Source: JASHPR01 sp963729365 (GTDB taxonomy: Bacteria > Actinomycetota > Actinomycetes > Streptosporangiales > Streptosporangiaceae). From it: a stretch of 64,000 bases of DNA. The translations under genes were made by a program, and so were the position numbers. The notes beneath the pieces are model-generated. The model was given only the letters and a program-made list of their open reading frames with translations, did not search any database and was not told the DNA's origin. Positions 27,947 to 36,151 of this stretch are shown in pieces. The stretch's first letter is position 1. The number at the start of each line of letters is the position of its first letter. The DNA lies in assembly GCA_963729365.1 (NCBI GenBank), contig CAVSNQ010000022.1, positions 930,001 to 994,000 on the forward strand, in the 5' to 3' direction.

Positions 27947-28477
27947 ATGGCGGGGACGCCCCTGGCCCCGGGCAACCGGAGGCGCAGTGACGCTGCCGGG
28001 CCGCGTCGCGGCAACGGAAGCGGCCAGGTCCGCATCCTCCTCGACGATATCTCCAAGGAGATCATCGAGCAGCTGCAGCAGGATGGCCGACGTTCGTATG
28101 CGTCGATAGGGCAGGCGGTCGGCCTGTCCGAGGCCGCGGTGCGCCAGCGGGTCCAGCGGCTGCTCGAGGCCGGTGCGATGCAGATCGTCGCGGTCACCGA
28201 CCCGATGACGCTGGGATTCCGCCGCCAGACCATGATCGGGATCAGGTGCAGCGGGGACCTGGAGCAGGTCGCTGACCAGCTCGCGGGCATGGCCGAGATC
28301 GATTACGTGGTGATCACCGCCGGCTCCTTCGACCTGCTGATCGAGACCGTGTGCGAGGACGACGACCAGCTGCTGGAGATTCTCGGCCGGGTGCGCGCGA
28401 TCCCGTGCGTGACCGCGACAGAGACGTTCGTGTATCTGAAGCTGCGCAAGCAGACATATAGCTGGGGGACCAGATGA
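27947..28477 (+). CDS. Lrp/AsnC family transcriptional regulator
   Basis: A 176-residue regulator. ATG 27947 is chosen for its GGAGGGAG ribosome site; an earlier TTG (27896) belongs to the promoter. A 26-residue basic N-terminal tail precedes the AsnC helix-turn-helix (ISKEIIEQLQQDGR, SEAAVRQRVQRLLEAG), then the RAM ligand domain (QTMIGIRCSGDL, DYVVITAGSFDLLIE). Its stop overlaps the aminotransferase start (ATGA). It likely senses an amino acid or amine and controls this operon and the divergent oxidoreductase. Confidence 0.9.
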   Translation: MAGTPLAPGNRRRSDAAGPRRGNGSGQVRILLDDISKEIIEQLQQDGRRSYASIGQAVGLSEAAVRQRVQRLLEAGAMQIVAVTDPMTLGFRRQTMIGIRCSGDLEQVADQLAGMAEIDYVVITAGSFDLLIETVCEDDDQLLEILGRVRAIPCVTATETFVYLKLRKQTYSWGTR

Positions 28478-29874
28478 CCAGTACTTCACCGGGCCGGGAC
28501 GAGGCACAGGACACCACGGCGCAGCAGGCCGCGGCCAAGCGGAACCTGTGGCTGCACTTCACCCGGATGGGCTCGTACGCCGACAGCGACGTGCCGGTCA
28601 TCGTGCGCGGCGAGGGCCAGTACGTCTACGACGCCCACGGCAAGCGCTATCTGGACGGGCTGGCCGGGCTGTTCGTCAGCCAGATCGGGCACGGGCGCAA
28701 GGAGGTCGCCGAGGCCGCGGCCCGCCAGGGCAGCGAGCTCGCCTACTTCCCGCTGTGGTCCTACGCGAACCCGCGCGCCATCGAGCTGGCCCAGCGGCTC
28801 GCGGAGCTTTCTCCGGGCGACCTGAACCGGGTGTGGTTTACCTCTAGCGGCTCGGAGGCAGTGGAGTCGGCCTGGAAGCTGGCCAAGCAGTACTTCAAGG
28901 CCATCGGCCAGCCGGGGCGCTACAAGGTGCTCAGCCGCGACATCGCCTACCACGGCACCTCGATGGGCGCGCTGGCGATTACCGGCCTGCCCGCGATCAA
29001 GGAGCCGTTCGAGCCGCTGCCCCCGGGCGGCGTGCGGGTGCCCAACACGAACTTCTACCGGGCGCCCGCGTTCGTGGCCGACGACCTGACCGCGTTCGGC
29101 GCCTGGGCGGCCGACGAGATCGAGCGGGCGATCCTGCGCGAGGGCCCCGAGTCGGTCGCCGCGGTGTTCCTCGAGCCGGTGCAGAATTCCGGCGGCTGCT
29201 TCCCGCCGCCGCCCGGCTACTTCCAGCGGGTGCGGGAGATCTGCGACCGGTACGGAGTGCTGCTGGTCTCCGACGAGGTGATCTGCGCGTTCGGCCGGCT
29301 GGGCTACTACTTCGGCTCCGAGCGGTACGGCTACCAGCCGGACGTGATCACGTTCGCCAAGGGGGTCACGTCCGGCTACTCCCCCCTCGGCGGGATGCTG
29401 GCCAGCGACCGGCTGATGGAGCCGTTCGCCGAGGGCGCCGCGACCTTCCTGCACGGGATCACGTTCGGTGGGCACCCGGTCTCCTGCGCGGTCGCCCTGG
29501 CCAACCTGGACGTGATCGAGAAGGAGGACCTGCTCGGCAACGTCAGGGCGAATGAGGCGGCGTTCCGGGCCACGCTCGAGAAGCTGCTCGACCTGCCCAT
29601 CGTCGGCGACGTGCGCGGCGCCGGCTACTTCTACGGGATCGAGCTGGTCAAGGACAAGGCCACCCGCGAGACGTTCGACGACGACGAGTCCGAGCGGCTG
29701 CTCCGGGGCTTCCTGTCCCACGCGCTGTTCGACGCGGGCCTGATCTGCCGGGCCGACGACCGCGGCGACCCGGTCATCCAGCTCTCCCCACCGCTGACCT
29801 GCACCCAGGAGCATTTCGACGAGATGGAGCAGATCCTGCGCAGCGTGCTGACCCAGGCCTGGTCCAGGCTCTGA
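28474..29874 (+). CDS. Class III omega-aminotransferase (putrescine/omega-amino-acid:pyruvate type)
   Basis: A 466-residue PLP enzyme, translationally coupled to the Lrp gene. TSSGSEAVESAWKLAKQYF, YHGTSMGALAITG, SDEVICAFGRLG and the PLP Lys in TFAKGVTSGYSPLGG (near residue 296) match omega-amino acid:pyruvate and putrescine:pyruvate aminotransferases (SpuC/BauA-like). It would produce an omega-aldehyde plus alanine. With the neighbouring FAD amine oxidoreductase it suggests a two-step or alternative-branch amine degradation. The MmsA gene 20 kb away could finish a beta-alanine branch. Confidence 0.9.
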   Translation: MTSTSPGRDEAQDTTAQQAAAKRNLWLHFTRMGSYADSDVPVIVRGEGQYVYDAHGKRYLDGLAGLFVSQIGHGRKEVAEAAARQGSELAYFPLWSYANPRAIELAQRLAELSPGDLNRVWFTSSGSEAVESAWKLAKQYFKAIGQPGRYKVLSRDIAYHGTSMGALAITGLPAIKEPFEPLPPGGVRVPNTNFYRAPAFVADDLTAFGAWAADEIERAILREGPESVAAVFLEPVQNSGGCFPPPPGYFQRVREICDRYGVLLVSDEVICAFGRLGYYFGSERYGYQPDVITFAKGVTSGYSPLGGMLASDRLMEPFAEGAATFLHGITFGGHPVSCAVALANLDVIEKEDLLGNVRANEAAFRATLEKLLDLPIVGDVRGAGYFYGIELVKDKATRETFDDDESERLLRGFLSHALFDAGLICRADDRGDPVIQLSPPLTCTQEHFDEMEQILRSVLTQAWSRL

Positions 29875-29994
29875 CCGACCGCGAACAGCGCTCCGGACCC
29901 GCTTTTTACCCGTTCGGCGGCCAGCCGGCCAAGAAGTTATGCGTTCGTTACGGTCTGGGAGTGGCCTGATGGGTACCTCAGACGTGTCTTATAT

Positions 29995-30020
29995 GGCGGC
30001 AGGGCACATGCGCTGCCGCC
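29995..30020. promoter_or_regulatory. 8-bp hairpin before a small ORF
   Basis: GGCGGCAG (29995-30002) and CTGCCGCC (30013-30020) pair perfectly around a 10-base loop. No T-run follows. It may be a weak terminator for the aminotransferase operon or a structured leader for the small ORF at 30047. Confidence 0.4.
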
Positions 30021-30046
30021 GGACGCGAGACATGCGGGAGGGTCCG

Positions 30047-30229
30047 ATGTCCAGCAAGAGCCAGGACTGGAGCGCACTGGCCAGCCACAACGAGCGTGTG
30101 GTGGTCGGCCCTGCGGCCCTGCCTCCAACTGGTTCCGATCCGCAGCCGGCCAGGCGCACGGCCCAGGTCAAGAGCCGATTGCGGCTGCGGAAGCGCGCTG
30201 GGAGGACAGGTACCGCAGCACGTGCCTGA
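30047..30229 (+). CDS. Possible 60-residue basic small protein
   Basis: ATG 30047 has a strong GGGAGGG ribosome site (30036-30042) at good spacing. The peptide starts SSKSQDWSALASHNERVVVG and ends Arg-rich (RLRLRKRAGRTG). Its last 62 bases are antisense to the 3-prime end of proS, so the C-terminal composition may only mirror that gene. I recognise no family. The rest of 29875-30046 shows no gene. Confidence 0.35.
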   Translation: MSSKSQDWSALASHNERVVVGPAALPPTGSDPQPARRTAQVKSRLRLRKRAGRTGTAARA

Positions 30230-31898
30230 CGGCCTCCGCCGTGGGCACCCGCTCCTTCTCGCCGGTCGCCCGGCTGGCGATTTCTACGACGCCGTCGGCT
30301 AGGTCACGGCTGCCGACGCCGACCCGGCACGGAATCCCGGTCAGCTCCGCGTCCCGGTACTTCACGCCCGGGCGCTCGTCCCGGTCGTCGATCAGCGTGT
30401 CCGCGCCCGCGGCCTGCAGCTCGCGGTAGAGCGTCTCGGCGGCCTCCCGCGCGGCCCCGTCCTTCGGCGACAGCAGCAGCACGGTCACCTCGGCGGGCGC
30501 CACGGCCACCGGCCAGGCCAGGCCGGCGTCGTCGTGGTGCACCTCGGCGATGGCCGCCATCGCACGGTCCACGCCGATCCCGTAGCTGCCCATGATCGGG
30601 ACGATGCTCCGGCCGTCCGGGCCGAGCACGGAGACGCCGAGCGCGGTGGTGTACTTGCGGCCGAGCTTGAAGATGTGCCCGACCTCGATCGCCCGGATGA
30701 TCTCCAGCGGGGTGCCGCACCGCGGGCACGGCTCCCCGGCGGTCACCTCGCGCAGGTCCGCCCAGGTGCTGACGGCGATGTCCCGGTTCACGTCGACGCC
30801 GGTCAGGTGCGCGTCGTCGATGTTCGCGCCGGTGGTCATGTTCCGCCGGCCCTGCAGCGCCAGGTCGGCGATGATCGGCAGCCCGGTGACCCCGACCGCG
30901 CCGAGGCTGCCCGGCGACGCGCCGAGCGCCTCGCGGATCTCGTCGGCCTGGGCGGGCCGGATGTCGCCGGACCCGGTCGCGTCGGCCAGCTTCTGCTCGG
31001 CGAGCGGGTGATCACCGCGCAGCAGGACCAGGGTGATCTGGCCGCCGATCACGTAGACCAGCGTCTTGATCTGCCGGTCGCCCGGCTTTCCGTACCGCTG
31101 GCTCAGGTCGTCGATCGTGCGCACGCCCGGGGTCGGCAGCGGCTCGGGCGCTGCCGGGCCCGGCTCGTCCTCGATGGCCGGCAGCGCCGAGGTCGCCTTC
31201 TCCAGGTTGGCGGCGTAGTCGCAGTTGCCGCAGCGCGCGACCAGGTCCTCGCCCGCGTCCGCCGGGCACATGAACTCGACCGAGTCGCTGCCGCCCATGT
31301 TCCCGCTCGACGCCTCTACCCCGATCGCCGGAATGCCGAGCCGGGCGAAGATCCGCTCGTACGCGCCGCGGTGCGCCTCGAACGAGACGTCGAGCCCGGC
31401 CTCATCGAGGTCGAAGCTGTAGGAGTCCTTCATCGTGAACTCCCGCACCCGCAGCAGCCCGCTCTTCGGCCGGGGCTCGTCGCGGAACTTGGTCTGGAAC
31501 TGGTACCAGAACTGCGGCAGCTCCCGGTAGGAGGACAGCTCGGTCGCGAGGTAGGCGAAGATCTCCTCGTGGGTAAACCCCAGGACCAGCTCGGCGCCCT
31601 TGCGGTCAGTGAGCCGGAACATCTCCTCGCCTATCACCTCGAGCCGCCCGCTCTTCTCCCAGATCCAGGCCGGCTGCATGCAGGGCAGGAGGAACTCCTG
31701 GCCGCCGATCCGGTTCATCTCCTCCCGGATCACGTTGGTGATCTTGGCCAGGACCCGCACGCCGAGCGGCAGCTGGGAGTAGTGGCCCGCCATGAGCTGG
31801 CGGATGAACCCGGCGCGCAGCAGCAGCCGGTGACTCGCCGCGTCGGCGTCGGCCGGATCCTCGCGCAACGTTGGGATGTGGAGCTGCGACCAGCGCAT
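30168..31898 (-). CDS. proS: Prolyl-tRNA synthetase (bacterial type)
   Basis: A 576-residue class II aminoacyl-tRNA synthetase charging tRNA-Pro. Class II motifs are visible: motif 2 FRDEPRPKSGLLRVREFTMKD and motif 3 GSYGIGVDRAMAA. A YbaK-like editing insertion (about residues 250-380) lies between them, as in bacterial-type ProRS, and the C-terminal anticodon-binding domain has DDRDERPGVKYRDAEL. ATG 31898 (MRWSQLHIPTLRED) is the family start; the longer open frame to 31988 adds unrelated residues. Essential housekeeping gene. Confidence 0.96.
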   Translation of the reverse strand: MRWSQLHIPTLREDPADADAASHRLLLRAGFIRQLMAGHYSQLPLGVRVLAKITNVIREEMNRIGGQEFLLPCMQPAWIWEKSGRLEVIGEEMFRLTDRKGAELVLGFTHEEIFAYLATELSSYRELPQFWYQFQTKFRDEPRPKSGLLRVREFTMKDSYSFDLDEAGLDVSFEAHRGAYERIFARLGIPAIGVEASSGNMGGSDSVEFMCPADAGEDLVARCGNCDYAANLEKATSALPAIEDEPGPAAPEPLPTPGVRTIDDLSQRYGKPGDRQIKTLVYVIGGQITLVLLRGDHPLAEQKLADATGSGDIRPAQADEIREALGASPGSLGAVGVTGLPIIADLALQGRRNMTTGANIDDAHLTGVDVNRDIAVSTWADLREVTAGEPCPRCGTPLEIIRAIEVGHIFKLGRKYTTALGVSVLGPDGRSIVPIMGSYGIGVDRAMAAIAEVHHDDAGLAWPVAVAPAEVTVLLLSPKDGAAREAAETLYRELQAAGADTLIDDRDERPGVKYRDAELTGIPCRVGVGSRDLADGVVEIASRATGEKERVPTAEAVRHVLRYLSSQRASAAAIGS

Positions 31899-32047
31899 GC
31901 CTGTCAGCGCCCTCTGGAGTCTAGGAAACGTGAATGTCAGAAACTGCGTGTCGGGCAGAAGATACACGCCTCCGCCGGCCAGTCCCAATTGGATTCGGGC
32001 CAGGTGGTACCGTCGGCGCCATTACGAGCCGGAACGGGAGGGCAACG

Positions 32048-33091
32048 ATGACCGCACCGCTTCAGGTAATCGCCCTGAGCTTCAGTCGCGAGGGCGATTC
32101 CGAGGATCGAATCCTGGCCGAGGTCGACCGGCTCCGCGGCCGGGGAGTTCTTCGCCTGCTCGACATGCTGTTCGTGGCCAAGAGCCAGGACGGCACCATC
32201 GAGCGGCTGGCCATCGGTGATGACGAGGACTTCGGCTCGCTGCTGGCGGCCGTCGTGCCCGTTATGGACGGCGGCCCGGCCCTGTCGCCGGCCGACGGCG
32301 CGGCCGGCTTCGACCCGGCCGACGCGCAGGCTCTGGCCGAGTCTCTGCCGCCGGGCACCGCCGTGGCCTTCCTGCTCGTCGAGCACTACTGGGCGGCCCC
32401 GCTCTTTGACGCCATCGCCGAGACCGGCGGCACGCTGATCGGCGAGGGCTTCCTGACCGCCGACGCCGGGCTGGTGGTGGGAGCCGAGGTCGCGGCCATG
32501 GAGGAGGCCTCCGAGGTGATCGCGCTGGCCCAGGCCGCTGAGGCCGACGCCCTGCTCACGGCGGCGGTAGCCGAAGCCGAGGCGGCCGAGGCGGTGGCCG
32601 ATTCTGAGCGGATCCAGTCGGCCGCGGCGGCCAGCGCCATCCAGGCGCTGATCACGGCCGGGCTGGTGGAGGAGGCGGCGGCCCACGAGGCAGTCGCGGC
32701 GCTGACCACGGCCGGCCTCATCGTGGCCGCCGCCGACCAGGCAGCGGCTGAGTCGGTAGCCGAAGACGCCGCCGTCGTGGAAGCCGCCGATGAGGTGACC
32801 GCCGCGTCCCTGGCGAGGTCCCTCGCGACCATCTCCGCGGCCGACGAGGTGGCCGTGGAGGCGACCGGCGAGGCCGAGGAACGGGTCAGGGCGGCGTCGA
32901 TCACCATGGCCGAGGCCCAGGTTCTCCGCTATCTGGCCAAGCCCCTCCCCTTCTCGGTCATCGCCGACAAGCTGGGCATCTCCCGGGCGGCAGCCAAGGA
33001 GCGAGCAGTCCGCCTGTATAAGCGGCTCGGCGTCCACAGCCGCGACGAGGCGGTCAGCCGGGCCCGCGCCCTCGGCCTCATCCGCGGTTAG
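32048..33091 (+). CDS. DUF6325-like domain fused to an Ala-rich helix and a LuxR-type HTH
   Basis: A 347-residue protein from ATG 32048, behind GGGAGGG. Residues about 1-130 (ILAEVDRLRGRGVLRLLDMLFVAKSQDGT, in part) resemble the DUF6325/DUF1269-like stress-associated domain. Residues about 150-285 are an Ala/Glu/Val-rich, probably helical segment with repeated AAAD/AEA patterns. The last 60 residues carry a GerE/LuxR-like helix-turn-helix (VIADKLGISRAAAKERAVRLYKRLGVHSR). The arrangement suggests a sensor linked by a long helix to a DNA-binding or protein-binding head. Divergent from proS, followed by a PRC-barrel gene. Confidence 0.72.
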   Translation: MTAPLQVIALSFSREGDSEDRILAEVDRLRGRGVLRLLDMLFVAKSQDGTIERLAIGDDEDFGSLLAAVVPVMDGGPALSPADGAAGFDPADAQALAESLPPGTAVAFLLVEHYWAAPLFDAIAETGGTLIGEGFLTADAGLVVGAEVAAMEEASEVIALAQAAEADALLTAAVAEAEAAEAVADSERIQSAAAASAIQALITAGLVEEAAAHEAVAALTTAGLIVAAADQAAAESVAEDAAVVEAADEVTAASLARSLATISAADEVAVEATGEAEERVRAASITMAEAQVLRYLAKPLPFSVIADKLGISRAAAKERAVRLYKRLGVHSRDEAVSRARALGLIRG

Positions 33092-33346
33092 TCATCGCCC
33101 GCCGACCTGGTGCCCGCGGTTGGCGGCCACAGCCTGTTCCGGCCGGCCACGCTGAAAGAACTGCTGGCCGGCATCGGCGCCGCCATCGACGCGGCGGGGG
33201 CAGCTTCACGGTGCATTACACCGCCGTGGCCGTCAGCGCGCCGCGAACGAGCGCCGCCTGAGGTTGCGCTCCTCGCGGTCCGGCCGTTGAAGGCGCTGTG
33301 GCTGGCTGGGTTCGCGCTAAAGTCCAGGGAAGCAAGGAGGGCCGCG

Positions 33347-33979
33347 ATGGCAGAGGTGACACCGTTCACGATCGGAGCCGACGCCAGCTGTACTGATGGG
33401 GTCTGCGGACAGGTGAGCCGCGTGGTGGTTGACCCGGTCGCTGGGTCGGTCACCCATCTTGTGGTCAAACCGGCGCATGGGCATGGCCTTGGCCGGCTTG
33501 TTCCCCTCGGCCTGGTCGACGCCTCGGCGGGCCAGATCCGGCTCCGCTGCACCGTGGCGGAGTTCGAGAAGCTCGAACGCGGCGAGGAGAAGCACTTCCT
33601 GCCCGGCGGCAATCCATACCCCGGCTACCACGCGGACCAGGTGCTGGAAATGGCCCATTACGGCCTGCGCTCATACCTGGGCCAGCCCGGCGAGAGCGTC
33701 ACCTACGACTCCGTCCCCCGGGGAGAGGTGGCCGTGCGCCGCGGCGACCCCGTCTTGGCCACCGACGGCGACATCGGGCAGGTGCAGGGGCTTGTCATCG
33801 ACCCGGGCAGCCACCATGTAACCCACGTGCTCCTTCAGGAGGGACACCTGTGGGGCCGCAAGGAAGTGGCCATCCCGATCGGCGCCGTGACTGTGCTCGA
33901 CGACGGTATCCAGCTCAGCATCACCAAGCAGCAGGTGCAGGACCTGCCGCCGGTAGACATCGACCATCCCGGCCGGTAA
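33347..33979 (+). CDS. PRC-barrel domain protein
   Basis: A 210-residue protein from ATG 33347 after AAGGAGG. Two PRC-barrel-like repeats are visible: residues about 5-60 (ADASCTDGVCGQVSRVVVDP, LVVKPAHGHGLGRLVPLGLV) and about 125-195 (VLATDGDIGQVQGLVIDP, LLQEGHLWGRKEVAIPIGAV). PRC barrels bind proteins or RNA in photosynthetic reaction centres, RimM and stress proteins. The preceding 255 bases (33092-33346) hold an open frame of no recognisable similarity. Function unknown; stress adaptation is a guess from the neighbour. Confidence 0.8.
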   Translation: MAEVTPFTIGADASCTDGVCGQVSRVVVDPVAGSVTHLVVKPAHGHGLGRLVPLGLVDASAGQIRLRCTVAEFEKLERGEEKHFLPGGNPYPGYHADQVLEMAHYGLRSYLGQPGESVTYDSVPRGEVAVRRGDPVLATDGDIGQVQGLVIDPGSHHVTHVLLQEGHLWGRKEVAIPIGAVTVLDDGIQLSITKQQVQDLPPVDIDHPGR

Positions 33980-34003
33980 GACCGCCAGCATACGGAGAGC
34001 CGC

Positions 34004-34591
34004 TCACCGGGTCCGCAGGTAGCTCAGGTACGACTCGGCGCGCGGTGACAACCGGTAGCCGACGTCGAGGCTGAGGGTCAGCCCGATTTCCTTCAGCCGC
34101 CTGACGTGCAGCTTGAAGTCCTGCCGCTCCCAGCCCATGGCTTCAGCCAGGACCGTGGACACGATGCCGGGCCGGTCAGCGATCAGCGCGAGCACCGCGC
34201 CGGTCCACGGCCCGCGGCTGCTTGACCTGTCCATCCGGGCCAGCCTGGCTGTGATTGCCGCGACGTCCGCCTCGGTCAGGCTGGCGGCGCTGGCCAGCTC
34301 GTCCCTGGGGTCTGGCCCGTCGATTCGTCGCAAGCGGATGCGGTAAACCGGCCAAGCCGGGTCACCGCGCAGGTCGGCCACCAATTCGCCGATGCTCGCA
34401 TACCCGGCCTGGCGTGCCTGGGCGGCGTCCACCGATGACGGCTCGACCACGTCCACCGACTCGACTTCGACCATGTCGATCCCGGTGCGGTAGCGGCGGC
34501 CGGGCACGACTTGGCTGCGCTTCCAGCGCCGGAAGGCCAGGACGATCGCACCGGAGTGGATCCCGTCCCGCAGCCGCTGCTCGAACCGCAC
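34004..34591 (-). CDS. ASCH-like domain protein with C-terminal winged-helix-like segment
   Basis: A 195-residue protein. The first 95 residues (IVLAFRRWKRSQVVPGRRYRTG, in part, then VEVESVDVVE and VYRIRLRRIDG) resemble the ASCH/PUA-like RNA-binding fold. The C-terminal half (ITARLARMD, ALIADRPGIVSTVLAEAMGW, KLHVRRLKEIGLTLSL) reads like a winged helix. It could be an RNA-binding translation modulator. Convergent with the PRC-barrel gene and upstream of nothing obvious. Domain calls are by eye. Confidence 0.55.
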   Translation of the reverse strand: MRFEQRLRDGIHSGAIVLAFRRWKRSQVVPGRRYRTGIDMVEVESVDVVEPSSVDAAQARQAGYASIGELVADLRGDPAWPVYRIRLRRIDGPDPRDELASAASLTEADVAAITARLARMDRSSSRGPWTGAVLALIADRPGIVSTVLAEAMGWERQDFKLHVRRLKEIGLTLSLDVGYRLSPRAESYLSYLRTR

Positions 34592-34672
34592 GCCCCGACC
34601 CTACTGACGGCACGGCGGCCCGCGCGCCCACGGCGTGTTGTCGAGCGTGATCCGCCTGGCCGCTGAGGACGG

Positions 34673-35573
34673 TTATGCGTTCTGGCCGGGCTCGGTGAAG
34701 GTGACCTGGAGGGTCCGCTCGTCGGTACCGCGCACGACCTTGAGCTCGAGGGTGCCGCCGCGGGCCGCCGCGAGGGCGTCGAACAGGTCATCGGGTGTGC
34801 GGGCGGGCTGGCCCGCGGCCGCCACGATCAGGTCGCCCGGGGCGAGGCCGGCGCGGGCCGCGGGGCTGGCTTCGACGACCTCGCGGATGAGCAGGCCGTC
34901 GGTGTCGGGCAGGCCGACGGCGCGGCGCAGTCGCCTGGCCACGTGACCCGGGGCGATGGCGACGCCCAGCCGTGGCGATGTCGCGGTCTCTCCGCTGGCG
35001 AGCGCATCGGCGCGGCCTCGCAGGGCCTCGTCGGCCGGGATGGCCAGGTAGAAGCCTTCACCGAGGCGGTTTGTGTTGATCCCGAGCAGTTGCCCGTCGG
35101 CGTCCAGGACCGGGCCGCCGGAGGAGCCGGGCAGCAGTGGGGCGGTGTGCTCGAGGCTGCCGGTGATGCGCCGGCCGCGGGGACCGCGGAAAGTCCGCTC
35201 GATGCCGGAGACGAACCCGAACGTCACCCGCAGCCCGCGCCCGCCCGGGTTGGCCAGGGCGAACACCGGCTTGCCGATCTCCGCTGACGCGCTGCTGGCC
35301 CACGGCAGCGCGGGAGTCTCGCCGGTGTCGACGCTGATGACGGCCAGGTCGCTGTCGATGTCGTGCCCGGCGACGCTCCCCTCCGCGGTGCGCCCGTCGG
35401 CGAACGTGACCGTCACCTGATCGCCGCGCACGTTGTGCGCGTTGGTCAGCACCTGGCCCTCCCCCAGCACGATGCCCGCCGGCCCCCCATCGTTGCCCGA
35501 TGCCCGCCACCGAGGCCCCGGCACCGTCCGCCAGTTGCCTGATGCTTGCTCCGATCTCATCGAGGATCGTCAT
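34673..35573 (-). CDS. HtrA-like S1C serine protease with PDZ domain, apparent frameshift
   Basis: A trypsin-like protease domain with the triad His in TNAHNVRG, Asp in DIDSDLAVI and Ser in LPGSSGGPVL, followed by a PDZ domain (RLGVAIAPGHVARRLRRAVG, GLAPGDLIVAAAG). The proper N-terminus (TILDEIGASIRQLADG, ATG 35573) is one frame off; removing a single G from the six-G run near 35487-35492 fuses the two as IGQRWGPAGIVLGEG. No signal peptide or membrane anchor is visible, so it may act in the cytoplasm. Divergent from an HxlR regulator with a palindrome between them. Confidence 0.82.
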
Positions 35574-35590
35574 CGTCGCCACCTTCGGTA

Positions 35591-35614
35591 GATAGTAACT
35601 TGCAATCTACTATC
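35591..35614. promoter_or_regulatory. Palindromic operator GATAGTA-N10-TACTATC
   Basis: Perfect 7-base arms (35591-35597 and 35608-35614) in the only AT-rich part of the 76-base region between the divergent protease and HxlR genes. Size and position fit a dimeric winged-helix repressor site; autoregulation by the HxlR protein is the natural reading. Confidence 0.65.
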
Positions 35615-35649
35615 AACTACCCGAGTGTCAACGGGGCTACGATTCGCCC

Positions 35650-36081
35650 ATGGCTGAACCCGAGCACGTCTCGTCACCGCTCGCCGAGGCACTGGCCAGA
35701 GTCGGCGACCGGTGGACGCTGCTGGTGGTGGAGGCACTGCTGCCCGGGCCGCGCCGGTTCAACGACCTGCTCAGCCAGATCCCGGGCATCGCCGCGAACA
35801 TCTTGTCCGACCGCCTCAAGCGGCTTGAACGCGATGGGCTGCTGGTCGCCCGGCCCTACTCCCAGCGGCCGCCCCGTGCCGCGTACCAGCTCACCGCCGA
35901 GGGCACTGACCTCGCCGGGGCGCTCCGCCTGCTCGCCCACTGGGGCAGCAGGCATACCGACCAGGCCGACTCCCCCCGTCACCTCGCCTGCGGCACTCCC
36001 ATCGAGGTCCGCTGGTACTGCCCGACCTGCGATCAGCTCGTCGACCACGAGCCGGATCACGCCCAGGTGCACTTCGTGTAA
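35650..36081 (+). CDS. HxlR family winged-helix transcriptional regulator
   Basis: A 143-residue regulator. LAEALARVGDRWTLLVVEALLPGPRRFNDL is the HxlR signature (given in part by RWTLLVVEALL), then IPGIAANILSDRLKRLERDGLL (recognition helix) and the wing RPPRAAYQLTAEG. A C-terminal extension has CPTCDQLVDHEPDH, a Cys pair with His that may bind metal. Many HxlR proteins sense aldehydes, quinones or redox state. The neighbouring palindrome suggests it controls itself and the divergent HtrA-like protease. Confidence 0.88.
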   Translation: MAEPEHVSSPLAEALARVGDRWTLLVVEALLPGPRRFNDLLSQIPGIAANILSDRLKRLERDGLLVARPYSQRPPRAAYQLTAEGTDLAGALRLLAHWGSRHTDQADSPRHLACGTPIEVRWYCPTCDQLVDHEPDHAQVHFV

Positions 36082-36151
36082 CCGGCCGCCCGGGCCGGCC
36101 GTACCCGGGGCATGAGCGCCGCAGCGGGGGACGGTACGCAGATGCTCCGGT

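Noticed and set aside
33092..33346. Open frame continuing upstream of the PRC-barrel gene from 33110
   Set aside because: No family similarity, and the PRC-barrel start at 33347 has an AAGGAGG site, so the upstream part is likely untranslated.
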